From assembly GCA_964036315.1 (NCBI GenBank), contig OZ038492.1, positions 39,300,853 through 39,364,852 on the forward strand: a DNA stretch of 64,000 bases, read 5' to 3'. Below, in pieces: positions 13,204-24,309 of the stretch (positions are counted from its first letter, which is position 1; every line of letters begins with the position of its first letter). A program made the position numbers and the translations under genes. A model generated the notes under the pieces. The model was given only the letters and a program-made list of their open reading frames with translations, was not told the origin of the DNA and did not search any database. The DNA comes from Acanthosepion esculentum (Eukaryota; Mollusca; Cephalopoda; Sepiida; Sepiidae).

Positions 13204-13320
13204 GAATCCACAGCGAGAGATAGGGAGAGATACGAATACAAAGCGAGATATATATATATACGAATCCACAGGGAGAGATATAAATCTACAGAGAGAGAGA
13301 GAGAGAGAGATGGAGAGAAA
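12960..13320. repeat. Inverted counterpart: (GA)n/ATACGAATCCACA/(TA)n array
   Basis: GAATCCACA recurs near 13021, 13086, 13132, 13204 and 13262, separated by (TA)n or (GA)n blocks. The unit is the reverse complement of the one in 12165-12560, so the two arrays are inverted relative to each other. Confidence 0.93.
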
Positions 13321-16300
13321 TAAAATTGAGTCAAATATTTTACATTGTTGCTATAATTATAAAATGAGGAAATCCACTTTTTAGTTTCCTCACTTTGTTA
13401 TTTGCCTCACTGCAGCGGTTATCATGTGAAAAATGAAGTCTTCTGAATTATTTTTATTTAGTGTTAAATATTCAGAATTCGATATCCTTTTAGATTAGTT
13501 TTCATGCACAGTAGGAAGGAAAGACCAAGTCGAAAGCTACTTTTTTTTATTTCACGAAGAAATAATTAAAGGGCAAAGGAGCTTATTACAAAGGCATGAA
13601 CGGAAGACGATAAACAGAAGGATGAAAAGAAAAGATGCAAAAAAGCTTCGGAGATGAAAGAAAAATGAATTGGTTATTCATTTTCCAGTTTTCTTTTTTA
13701 GTTCTTAAAAAAATTCTATTAATCACAAGGGAAAGTAGGGTGTAAAATGAAACAGAAGAAAGCAAAAATATGTACTGTTATCTCTTAAGCGAGTAGAACG
13801 AATTCAGAGAACTCTTTTTTTCATGAAAATATAGAAAAGAACCCGTGCCTTAATAATAATATGTATTTATGGGAAATTATAATGCCAAATAAAGCAGTCC
13901 CTGAACTTTCAACTCTGGCAAATACAGGAGATTTTCTAGCCTTACTATAACAATTTCTTCCGTTTTTTTTTTAATCTGACTGACACATTATACATTGGGT
14001 TTGAACAAAAATTCATGGTGTTTTGCTTTTTAAACTTTATTCCGACAATAGAACGCACAAGAGCCATTTTAGGCAGAAGTTTACGAAAAAAGGTGTTTTT
14101 TTTTACGGTGGTAAAATATGGAGATGAGATTGATTTGCTTTACGCTTCATCACCCTTTTGGGGGATGGTTTGTTTTTTTAGATATTTTTTAATGGCATTT
14201 TTGAAAAATCAAATAAATTGTATCGTTTTGTGTAATTAGAAGAGATGAAATAATTAAGAAATGTAATTTTGTGTTTATAATCAGGCTCTAATTATAAAGT
14301 ACGGAAGACCAACCAGAATACAATTAAGTTGCGCTATTTAAGTTAAACATTGTTTTCTGCTGTTAAGGCCTTTAGTTTTGCGAAACACGTATGGAGAAGT
14401 TTATTTGATTTTTCAATTTCAACTGAGAAGGGTACCTAAAGTATCGGTATCATCTTATGAAATTTATATGATCTTATTTTTATATTAATCTCAGTTATGG
14501 CATTTTTTCCATAAATGAAATATCAAAATTAATAATAAAATGAATGGAAATACAAATAACACAGTAAAATGTAGAAAATGTATATAAAATTATAATATTT
14601 TATCTACACTTCTGATAAAATTTCATAAGAAAGGTACCTATAAATTAATTAGATACCTTTCTTATGAAATTTGATCTCACTATCAACAGTCTTACTTTAA
14701 TTTCTTTATAATATATTTTCCATAAAGCATCGTAAACGTAAAGGTGAAAGCTAAGTACAAGAAAATAGAGCGCTGAATCTTTTCCTTAAAAATAACGAAG
14801 TAAATAATTTGTTCACTTAAATGTAAAATGTTTCACTTTTCTCCTTCCGTAGAACAAATTATCCTCACGGAATCCGTCAATATGCCATTCATCACCTGTC
14901 AAGTGACGCGAAAATTTATGACCTGCTTTGTTTCATTTTCAAATTTCATCTTTTCGGCGCAGAAGCTAAGTTAAGCTTGGTTCAAAATATTTTAAATAAA
15001 CATTATAATTACTGATTTTCTTAAAATAAGTTTTGAAAAAATGATAACTGATATTTAAAAGAATTTCAAACTGAGATTTTAATTTATTTTATAAAATGGA
15101 AAAAAATGGTTGACATCTGTCAATTTTGCTGACTAAAAAAAACACAAGATTATAACGAAATTTTCGGACGTGTTAGGAACGATAAAATATGTATAAAAAA
15201 TACCCCCCGAAATACATTCATCTTTCCTCTTAATAATAACATAAACATTTAGACGATAAAATTTTGTTTTCGTCAAGTTTGACATCTTTTTCATCATGCT
15301 ATACACTTTTTTTAGCGATCTCGTGGAGGTACCTACTTTTATTCAATCTTTCAATCTCCCGTTCTTTCTTTTCGTAAATATTTTCTTTAGAAAGATCGTT
15401 ATTGCAGCAATTATTTTTATTCCTAGTCATTATAAGTCTTTCCTTTAAACAGATCATTTTTGTAATCATTATTTCTTACAATCTTCCATTCTTTTATATA
15501 TATATATGTAAATCTTTTATTTATTCGTTCTTTACATAAATATCGCTATTATAACTATCCTTCCACCTTTTTATTCTGAAGAAAATGTTTTTCTTTCATT
15601 TTTCTGGAATTATTTTCATTCAGTCAGCATCTTTTTCATTCATACGTTTTGTTGTTTTGTTTCATATTTAATTAGATACCTTAAAAGGACTGACTAAGCA
15701 GCCGACAGCTCAAGGCAACCAGATTTGCTAGATCTCACCTGTTTCAACTGCTAGCGAGGTGCTTCTGGCCAAGTATATGCACTTTCTGTCACGTAGAGTT
15801 ATCCACCAAAATCAAATCAAAGAGAGAGAGATCAATCACGATTCTCGGATTCGAGTAGGTGCCGATAACAATATTTACTTTTCATTCTTCATTCCTTTTT
15901 CATTATTTAAATTTTTTTAGTGCTATTACATTTTCGCACCCCCACCCCCCGATAATGTCAACAACACGATGATTGTCTTCAGTTTTTTTTTTTTTTTTTT
16001 TAGTATAAAAAAAAAACATACGAATAGATATCACTTTTTTCTTAATATTTGTTTCATAATTTGTTGATTTTAATTTTAAATAATACATTTTTTGTCTTTA
16101 TCTTTCTGACTTTCATTTTAGAAACTTTTGACAGCAGAAACACATTTCACAGGAGCTTTTTAAAACCATTGCTATAGTGTTTGTAAATTAAATTTATTAA
16201 TAGTTGCAACAGTCCAACTGTTATTTTAAATTCATTTTATAAATTTAACCTTTTTTTAAAAAAAAAAACTGTTTTAAAAATAAGTTTCTTTTCATTTTAT

Positions 16301-17672
16301 AAATTTATTTGGTTGTGTTTTACTTTTTAGTGTGGGGTGCGAAATGCTAATGCTAATTTTTTTCTCGTTTTTTCCTTCTTTGCCACAGTTCTTCATTTTC
16401 CTCCGGATTTTCATTATTTAAAATTTTCAACCTTCTTAATTCATATCTTTTACTGGGTTGATTTACGTTTTCTTACCCTCCTCTTTCTATTGCTATGTCT
16501 ATCTGAAGCATATGTTTTTTTTACTTTCACATCTATTAAATACAATGTTTTCCGAAGACTGCCACCTACGCATTCTTTAAAACCATTATCGAAACATAAG
16601 ACAATATCAATGGAATTCCTCGCCGTTTTACTTGAAGGATGTGATTAAACAAATGATACTGTGAAAATTTCTTAATTTACTAACAGTGGATGCAAAATGA
16701 AAAATGGATGGATGGTGGTAGAGAAGCTGAAAAAGCATCTATACAAGAACACAAACGCTCGCACAACCATATATAGTTTATGCGCATATATTAGGGATGT
16801 ACGTGTATGAAAAAATGTCTATTTTCAGTAAAAACGCATATCAAATTATATCTACATACGAATGAGTCTGGATCAATAATTCTGTAGTGCAAATCATTCT
16901 TTCAACGGCGATGGTAAATCTTCATTATGCAGAGATGAAAAAAAACACCGCAGCCTGAATCCCTAACCAAATATCAATACTTCCTATCAGTAAGTTACAG
17001 ATTTATTGATGCCCATCTATCATGGATGCAATTGCAATCGTCTGGTACAAACACAATTAAAGTACAAATTCACCACAAGGCCGAAACTGAGGATTGGTCA
17101 ACACTTGTCCTATCACTATCTTCGCTAGACGCAAACACTGACCGAGCTGCTTGTTTGCTTAACCTGTCACCAAAATACTTAATTTTACGATGCACAATCT
17201 TACCACGGATCATAATACCAAGTTTTCTCTGAGGTCCTAACTAGTCCCGTATGTACAATTTTTATGGCGTAGATAATGAAAAAAAGTTTAACTTTTTCCC
17301 AGTCTTTATTTATATTTACATAACCTTTGTTAGTATTGTAAATAGGTTATTTAGTATTAGAACCCCTAATCGGCACAATCATAATCGCGGCAAAGATGCT
17401 AACTAACCGAAAAAAAATGTGGGATTTAATCAGGAAAATTAATCACGCCTTCAACTACACAAACGTGTACGTATTTTTAAAAAAATGACGTGAGAAAAGT
17501 CAAAAGTCAGCCATACTTGAGAACCGAAATATCTGTCACTTAATAGATGATGTGCTGGGAAATGAAAGAAATAAAAACGGATGCTAACGTGCCTAGATCT
17601 TCCATCTACGTTAAAATGATTTGGATCACCAACTGAGTTTCACACATACTCATCTCGAAGGCCCAGTTCGTC
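13321..17672. other. Long unassigned AT-rich stretch
   Basis: About 4.3 kb with no recognised transposon protein, RNA or long repeat. It includes homopolymer-rich parts (about 15960-16020, 16250-16270) and a modestly GC-richer island at 15690-15870. The 74- and 103-residue frames at 14015 and 16337 have AT-driven composition (F, L, I, K) and no motif. A strong hairpin is listed separately. Confidence 0.5.
14618..14672. repeat. Inverted repeat / hairpin
   Basis: The arms AAATTTCATAAGAAAGGTAC (14618-) and its complement (14652-14672) pair over 21 bp with one mismatch around a 13-base spacer. It could be a MITE remnant; no flanking duplication was identified. Confidence 0.8.
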
Positions 17673-18067
17673 TTGTTTAGCCGGTTGGTTGATTTTGTCT
17701 AGCAGCATATCAACCGGTGTGTGATTTAATGCCGAAATGAAATATTTTGTACACAATGTTTTAGATAATGTTTTTAATAATATAATTCGTACTACTTAAC
17801 CCATAGCTGGGAGGAGTAAAGGTGGATTCATACAATATTTGCGCGTAATGAATATAACTAACCCAATTCTAATTGGAACTCTGCTCTCCGATTAACAATT
17901 CGGAGCCATTATCCATTACGCCACACACACATCCAAGCTTACTCTATCTAGTATTCCCAAGCAGCCACTCATCTATGTACTAACCAGGCTAAGTTGCTTA
18001 ACTTCAGTGATCGTACAAGAAGCGGTGTTTAAACGTAACATGACGTAAGCCTATTTGTTTAGCCGGT
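17673..18067 (-). mobile_element. 5S rRNA/tRNA composite SINE, copy 2, complete with target-site duplication
   Basis: The SINE body is 17686-18054, flanked by identical 13-base copies of TTGTTTAGCCGGT at 17673-17685 and 18055-18067. On the minus strand the 5' module (18050 to about 17940) is 5S rRNA-like, containing TTAAGCAACTTAGCCTGGTT and GGGAATACTAG. Next is a tRNA-like module with GTAATGGATAATGGCTC (A-box region), CCGAATTGTTAATCGG (anticodon-arm-like) and AGAGTTCCAATTAGAATTGG (T-arm-like). The tail contains CAGCTATGGGTTAAGTAGTA and ends GCTAGACAAAATCAACCA. The duplication proves mobilisation as one unit, presumably from an internal RNA polymerase III promoter by LINE machinery. Confidence 0.9.
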
Positions 18068-18660
18068 ATCTAGCTGGAACACCAGATTATTCCCTTTAAC
18101 ACGACTACGCACAACACTCGCCTAATTTTCGCCAAAATTCGTTGGAAGAGAAAGTTTTTACTTCTTAATATCGAGTTTAAACTAATGCTTAAAGTACACA
18201 ATTAGTTAGGAAGGGTGAAAACTTCTTTTCCTTTGAGATTTCTTCTGTCACGTCGTCTTAATCACGACTCGCATAACGTCAAGAAAGCCTAAGAGCACAG
18301 AGGCGGCACCACATTGCCACAGAGATAACTGGTCTAAAGAACAAAGAACTTTCCGCCCAACTTGCGGAACCATGTAGCCTTCAACTAGCGAGCCCAACGA
18401 GCGCAAGAGACGGAAGTTAAATAAGGCTTGTCGACCGGCTATTAAAGTTCGCTGCCAAAAAACGGACAAGACCTGCTTGACAGTTTATTCTCAGTCGCAA
18501 TAAGATGGGTTTACTGAACACAATACATATCCACGCCGCTTACAACTCTCACCAGACATACTGGTAACATAGTGGAGCAGTCATGTGGAAACAATAAATA
18601 AATTGGTAAAAAATGAATTAATTAAAACAAAAATGAATTTATTACAATGAATTGGTTAAA
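18068..18660. other. Unassigned, with a GC-richer island at 18240-18560
   Basis: The island is notably less AT-rich than its flanks and encodes a 73-residue minus-strand frame (18469-18248) rich in L, V and R without a recognisable domain. It may be a fragment of an unidentified repeat or a decayed exon. Confidence 0.35.
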
Positions 18661-18662
18661 TA

Positions 18663-18716
<54 letters not shown>

Positions 18717-18840
18717 CACACACACATATATATAGAAAATATAAAATATCATTTATAAAATAAATAAAACTTAAATAATATGAATAAATATAAAAATACA
18801 AATAAATAAATCCAATAATAATATGAAAATAAAACTAATA

Positions 18841-18862
<22 letters not shown>
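18661..18862. repeat. (TA)n blocks with AATAAATA-rich spacer
   Basis: (TA)n at about 18661-18712, a CACACA interruption, then an A-rich spacer, then (TA)n at 18839-18862 and (GT)n. Confidence 0.9.
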
Positions 18863-18875
<13 letters not shown>

Positions 18876-18886
18876 AGAGAGAAGTT

Positions 18887-19089
18887 TACAGGGTGTCTCA
18901 AAAAATGTACTCACTCTTTGAATGACAAGAAAACCTTTATTTATGAACATAGAGTGAAATGGAATAGCTTCGAATACAGAAGAAAAATGTAATTGAAGAA
19001 TCATGTTCGCAAATGTTCAAATTGATGACCAAAAAAAAAGCATGTTAGAGACAGTTAAAGTGTGAGTACATTTTTTGAGACACCCTGTA
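18887..19089. mobile_element. Mariner-type MITE, 199 bp
   Basis: Perfect 26 bp terminal inverted repeats beginning CAGGGTGTCTCAAAAAATGT. The left arm starts at 18889 and the right arm ends at 19087, with near-complementarity for several more bases. TA dinucleotides flank both ends (18887-18888, 19088-19089). The 199 bp body has no coding capacity, so it is a non-autonomous deletion derivative. Confidence 0.95.
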
Positions 19090-19399
19090 TATAGATAAAT
19101 AAGGTTCTAATTAAGTTTACTGAAATTAATAAGACTGATCATTTTGGTCGCGATGATTTGAAAGTGTAGGATTGTATGAAATTGTAAAGGCCAAAATAAA
19201 ATTTTGCTGTGTAAATTTCCAAGTCGATAATAGGATTTATTTAAATCCCCCTTTTACGATGTTGATCAGAGACTCAGAAACCCGACAGAACCTTTAGAAA
19301 AGATTATTATGGAGAATCGGAAGAAAGGACTGTTAAAAGGAAGACAGAATCCCTGGTTTCCAACAACCGAGACAACACAAGATTGGAACCATGTATTAG

Positions 19400-19640
19400 A
19401 ATGGCTTACGGCTATATCACGTTGAAACATCGGTTCTCGCGAATATCGGGTGCTCTTAGTTTGAATGTGCGAGTGATGTAATGGATAACGGCACAGAAAT
19501 GGATATCAGAGAGACGAGTTCCACTTCCAGTCGAGTTCATTATAATAAGTTACGCGCAAATGCCATTGAGAAAGCTATGTGTCCACTATCGATCCCCTCG
19601 CCGGCTATGGGTTAATTAGTACATAATTGAGACATGTATC
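19400..19640 (+). mobile_element. 5S rRNA/tRNA composite SINE, copy 3 (5S middle deleted)
   Basis: The + strand starts with a 5S 5' part (GCTTACGGCTATATCACGTT, 19409 onward) and jumps at about 19455 to the 5S 3' end (GGGTGCTC). It then continues into the tRNA-like module (GATGTAATGGATAACGGC, GACGAGTTCCACTTCCAGTC) and the tail GCCGGCTATGGGTTAATTAG. Order and orientation match copies 1 and 2. An internal deletion removed most of the 5S domain. Confidence 0.85.
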
Positions 19641-19784
19641 AGTAAATAATTATGTATTCTCCAAAATATTCTTACTATCTAAGAATACATTTAGCTTTAT
19701 ATTACTTACAAGAAAAAAAGAAAGAAATCAATTTTAAAAAGGAGTAGGACGTTAAAATCAGGTAGCGATATAAATTTAACTAAT

Positions 19785-20150
19785 TACTTAAGATAGTAGC
19801 AACAGATAGAAAATGTGGCACAGAAATACAGGCACAGAAAGGCTTGCCATATTTCGCCTATCGGAGAGGCGTTGAAGGGTGGAGAATAATTCGTCACCCG
19901 CAAGGGCTTGGAAACGCTTTCGAACTCTATCAAGGCTGGAGAGTGAGTTCGTGGCAATTTCTGCCCATATATGACAACAGTACTCCATTTTTGACCTGAT
20001 CTGGCTTTTGTAAAGGTAGAAGATATTAGGAGGAGTTAGATACTTACTGGATCGGTACAGGGAGCCGACCATTTTACCTTAGCAACAGATCGTATGTACG
20101 AGTTCCACTTGAGGTCGCTGAGAGTTTGAGGCCCTTGATCTGAATAACAA
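19785..20150 (-). mobile_element. LINE RT C-terminal fragment (KYLTPP subfamily)
   Basis: The minus frame from 20072 reads MVGSLYRSSKYLTPPNIFYL, then MEYCCHIWAE, SSLDRVRKR and LSDRRNMASL. This is the connection/thumb region that follows the RT of jockey/CR1-like LINEs. A closely similar fragment lies on the + strand at 30340-30610. The upstream part (20150-20075) is frameshifted. Confidence 0.82.
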
Positions 20151-20429
20151 CATGACAAATAGCAAACTTACACACAGTTCTTATGCTATTCTTTCCTAGC
20201 CACCTTTAAAATGATTCAAGATCATGTTCTATTATTAGTGTTATATTCTTCTTCTTCTATGTACCGTATCACTTCAGGAGATTTTTGATCAAGGCTCCCC
20301 ACAATTTCCTGGCTTTCATAGCTCTTATTAAATGTTCTCTTATTAATTGTTACCCAATAATGTTCATAGGCAAGGCATATAACAATTATATATTAGCCTA
20401 TTGACTATATTGAAGTACGAAGAAGCGTT

Positions 20430-20436
<7 letters not shown>

Positions 20437-20486
<50 letters not shown>
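20437..20486. repeat. (TA)n microsatellite
   Basis: About 25 TA units; borders the hammerhead repeat pair. Confidence 0.96.
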
Positions 20487-20490
<4 letters not shown>

Positions 20491-20514
20491 GTGCTATATT
20501 AGAACACGCATATA

Positions 20515-20580
20515 TCCCACTACAGAACTGTACATCTTGTTTCAACGTTAAAAAGTTTTTTAACGTTTCATCAGGTGGGA
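20515..20580 (-). ncRNA. Hammerhead ribozyme, type I with minimal stem III
   Basis: Read 5' to 3' on the minus strand: stem I 5' arm UCCCAC (20580-20575); the invariant CUGAUGA (20574-20568); a perfectly self-complementary stem II (20567-20544, 10-11 bp); the invariant GAAA (20543-20540); 3 bp stem III ACA/UGU (20540-20538 with 20524-20522) closing a 13-base loop; A17 at 20521; and stem I 3' arm GUGGGA (20520-20515). Predicted cleavage is between 20521 and 20520, after GUA. All conserved core residues visible in this family are present. Short stem III is the form known from PLE and animal retrozyme ribozymes. Activity is inferred, not shown. Confidence 0.85.
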
Positions 20581-20780
20581 AATCACGATGCTAATCCTCT
20601 TTTTGTCGTATAAATTAATGGTAGAAAGTGCTCAACCTTAACAGTAGCACATTATCGAAATGTAAAAGAACGACGAGTAAGAGTTCAGCGTTCAAAACAT
20701 TAATTTAAAACAAGGCACAATAAAAAAAATAGAGCAATACGTATTTATTTATTGTGCAGTGTTACATTAGTACATGCTAA

Positions 20781-20841
20781 TCTACAAAACTGTCCACCTT
20801 GTTTCAACGTTAAAATTTTTTTAACGTTTCATCAGGTGGGA
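20781..20841 (-). ncRNA. Hammerhead core, second copy with disrupted stem I
   Basis: CUGAUGA at 20835-20829, a 10 bp stem II at 20828-20806, GAAAC at 20805-20801, stem III ACA/UGU and A17 at 20783 are all intact. The stem I 5' arm is again UCCCAC, but its partner is GAUUAG instead of GUGGGA, so stem I does not close. It is likely impaired or needs a partner in trans. Confidence 0.75.
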
Positions 20842-20994
20842 AATAGCTTTTGGGGGTTACATTTCACTATTTCATTGAATTTCATATTTACTTTGATAAG
20901 ATCAGAATTTCTCCAAGTCTCATTAATAACATTATCTTGTATTAGAATAGCGATATATTTAAAACCTTATATATATGAATGAATGCTAACATAT

Positions 20995-21370
20995 TGTTTC
21001 CCAGATGCGGAATGAGCATGAGGCAATAGACATAGTTCTACAGAAGGATGGTGAGAATACCATGGATTGGTGTTTTATTGAAATAAAAAAAAGATAATTT
21101 TACTTAGAATTAAAAAAGACTGTTGCAATTTCTGAGATACACAAAGAGAAAAGGGGTTTTGGAGAATTTAAATCTCACAAAATAAACTGAAGGCATATAC
21201 AAATACGAGTATCTATTGAAAATAACGTTTAAATATATATGAAACATAGAATAACATCCCAAACGAATTTGTCTAAATGGTTGGAATAGCATGAGAACAT
21301 GGTCTGGGGGATGGATAGTATAGGGAGTTGTGGGGAGTCCTCATCACCCATATTCTGAAGAAAGAGGGTA
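20995..21370 (+). mobile_element. LINE-B C-terminal fragment
   Basis: The + strand has an ATAGTTCTACAGAAGGATGG segment matching 61365-61390. Further on come LQFLRYTKRKRG and, at about 21330-21365, WGVLITHILKKEGT, the conserved end of the family. Frames are broken. Confidence 0.65.
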
Positions 21371-21990
21371 CAAAATAAAGAATATTAATATTATCTAATA
21401 ACACTTGTTTTCAAAGATATTAATCCTTAGTACAAAGAAAATAATAGAAATGGTAAACTTCGCCGTTTCGAAAATGTAAATATTTAGCATTCATTGACCG
21501 CCTAGTTAACTTTACTACCGGTTGAAATTAATATAACATTTGTCTTAAAACTGTTATCTAATTAAGTGTTAAAACTTCTTAAAAACTGTTCTTCATTAAG
21601 TGTTTCCGCTCTTTCTAGTATTTATGGAAATTTTCTTCTAATCCTTTTTTGTGAGGCACTGTGAAATGTTAACCTTTTGATTCTATCATTATTTTCAACT
21701 CTCGTTATATTTTCTACCCATTTTTGTTGTTTGAACATTTTCATTGATGTGGCAGCTTGTAATTTGGTTTCAGAATCTGTATGCAGAGTAGTTCCAGCTG
21801 ATCTGGATTTTGCCTTATGCTTGAGGAGATCTTGTTTCATGTAACTTACATGGGACGACTCTAATCGATTGAATTCAAAATTTACACTCATAATTTTTAT
21901 ACAAAAAAAAAATCAGGTGTTTTCGATTATTGTAAAAATTAAAAATTAATAAAGGATTTGCAGATGAGAAAATCGAACAAAAAAAACATC
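21371..21990. other. Unassigned sequence
   Basis: A segment at 21483-21530 resembles 34886-34950 (CATTCATTGACCG shared), suggesting an unnamed interspersed repeat. An 89-residue minus frame (21891-21622) is K/R/S-rich without a recognised domain. Confidence 0.35.
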
Positions 21991-23227
21991 CAAGATGGAA
22001 TCAGGGAAAATCTCGTTTTTACACGTTGTGAAAATTGTAAGTAAGAATAAAAGAAATATAAGGAATAAACAGAAACAAAAAAGGGACTGAGGTAATTGTG
22101 AAGAGTTTTCTTATTTTTGAAAGTTAACTGTGAAACAGAGAAGAGAAAATTTGAAAGGAAAATCTAGAAAAGAAAGCATTACTAATAAGATGGAAGAAAT
22201 TAACTCAAAGGCGACAAGGATAAGAAATGAAAATAAACTGAATTGAGGAAGACGGGAAAGGACAGAAAAAATGGGGAAAAACACGATTCAAAGAATAGAG
22301 AGACAAGGATTAACGAAAGAAGATGAAATTGAGCTTAATTCAAAGAAAAGTAAAAATAAAAAAAAATGTGTAAAAATCTATAATATAAAATGAGACGAAT
22401 TGAAAAAGAAGTGCAATCATTTGAACAAAATGAACAAGTAAGACATACGAAAGGTGACGAATAAAAAGAAGTGATAAAATCGAAGTGAAGAAATGATACG
22501 AATAAAATAAAGAAATGAAAGGAAGCGAATTAAAAGATAAGATAGAAGGAATGTAACAAAAAAGAACAGACGAAAAAAAGAACAAAAACTTAAGTGTTAA
22601 AAAAGCAATGAAAGTATAAACCAAAGTGAATAAAAGGAAAAAAATTGAACAAAATTGCAAAGAAAACGAATGATAAGATAAACAGAAGAAACTTCACAAA
22701 ACGAAGAAATTAAAAGAAACGAATTGAAAGAATTGAAATGATCCGAAAAAAAAAAGCAAGGACTTTCAAAAAATGAATAAAACAGCGAAATGAATGAAGA
22801 CTGAAAACAAAAAACATAAAAACAACACAAATCTAACTCCGAAAAAAAAGAAGGGAAAATAGGAATAAAAAGAATTTAAGCGTGATGAAGAAAATCCAAA
22901 AGAAAAAGGTGGAAGCCAAAAAAAGTAGAAATGTAAAACAGAGACATAATTAAACTAAAAGGAGGTGAATAAAATTGACAAAGGAAGAGAACGGAATGAA
23001 AACAGAAAATAGCTTAAAAATTGGATAACGATGAAGGGCAATGAAAAGAAAAGAAAGAAGACAGGCAAAAAGAAAAGAAAAAGAACTGAAAGAAATTGGA
23101 CTAAAAAGAAGTGAAATGAAAGGAACAGAAGGAAGAAAGTAAAAGAAATGAATTATAAATATCGGAGACGGACGAGAGGAAAAAGGAAAGGAGATGAAGA
23201 AAATTATAAAATAAAAGGAATAAAAAA

Positions 23228-23425
23228 ACAAAGTAGTGGTGGTAGTAGTAGTAGAAGAAGAAGAAAAAGAGGAAGAAGAAAAAAGAAAGAAGAAGTAGTA
23301 GTAGTAGTAGAGGAAGCAGTAGTAGAAGAGAAAGAAAAAGAATAGTAGTAGTAGTAGTAGAAAAAGAAGAGAAAGAAGTAGTAGTAGTAGAAAAAGAAGA
23401 GAAAGAAGAAGTAGTAGTAGTAGAA
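23228..23425. repeat. (GTA)n / (GAA)n trinucleotide arrays
   Basis: Alternating runs of GTAGTAGTA and AGAAGAAGA with AGAGAAAGA spacers. They lie inside the purine tract and are the only place where its pattern becomes a clean trinucleotide repeat. Confidence 0.92.
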
Positions 23426-24309
23426 GAAGAAGAAGTTGGAAATAAAAGAAAGGGAAATGTAGAGAATGGGGAAAAACTTATAAGAGATAGAAAGAGAAAA
23501 ATGAAAAATGACAAAGTTGGAAATAAAAGAAATAAAATAAAAAGGGGAATGTAGAGAATGAGAAAAACTTAAAGAAAGAAAGAAGTTGGAAATAAAATAA
23601 GCAGGAGAATGTATAAAATAGAAAAAGAAAAAAGAAAGAAAGAAAGAAGAACTAAAACGACAAAAACAGTAGGAATGAGAGAAGACTACCAAAATGAAGA
23701 GATCACAATGTTTGAAGCATGATGTTCCTTGCCAAGATTCACAGGCTTCACTCGCTCAAAGCCATTTTTAACCATTGATCTGAGAAAGCGGTTGTATACA
23801 GATGACAGTTTAAAGATAGCGAAATCAAAGGAGAACAGAAAGAAGGCGATAAAATTTAATAAGAAGGAGTAAAATTGGAAATATAAGAAAACGAAAAGAA
23901 ATTAAATGATACCGAGAGAAGTTGTAAAAAGAAAAAGGAATTTAAAAACGGAATAACGTGCAAACTGAGATTTAAGCAAAAGTTAAAGTATGTAATTAGT
24001 GAGAAGAAATCTCATTTGACATTGAAAGGTGGGAAAGTAGCGGTAAGTTGACAAGATAGACTGATGGTGTTGTGGTTGGGTTTGACATGAAGATGACAAG
24101 ATTTGGCTGAATGACGTCATTGGAATTTATTGTCGTGTGTGTCACCTGTGAACTCGGTCAGCTTCGAGAAATCTTTCAACAAATTCTCAGCTTTTATGGG
24201 ATGGTGCAAAAGAATTATTTTTCTGATAGTGGCAAAAAGAGAAAAGAAAGATATAATAATGAAAAAAGTAAGGAGTAAAATTCGAATTGAAAGAAATAAA
24301 GAGGAAAAG

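Larger units (their letters stand above)
20487..20850 (-). repeat. Tandem direct repeat pair carrying hammerhead motifs
   Basis: Two related copies in the same orientation. TGCAGTG starts at 20487 and 20755. Matching segments include the AACTGT...CTTGTTTCAACG block and TTAACGTTTCATCAGGTGGG. The ribozyme cores are 262 bp apart. The unit between them is not otherwise coding. The arrangement resembles PLE terminal-repeat pairs or dimeric retrozymes. Confidence 0.85.
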
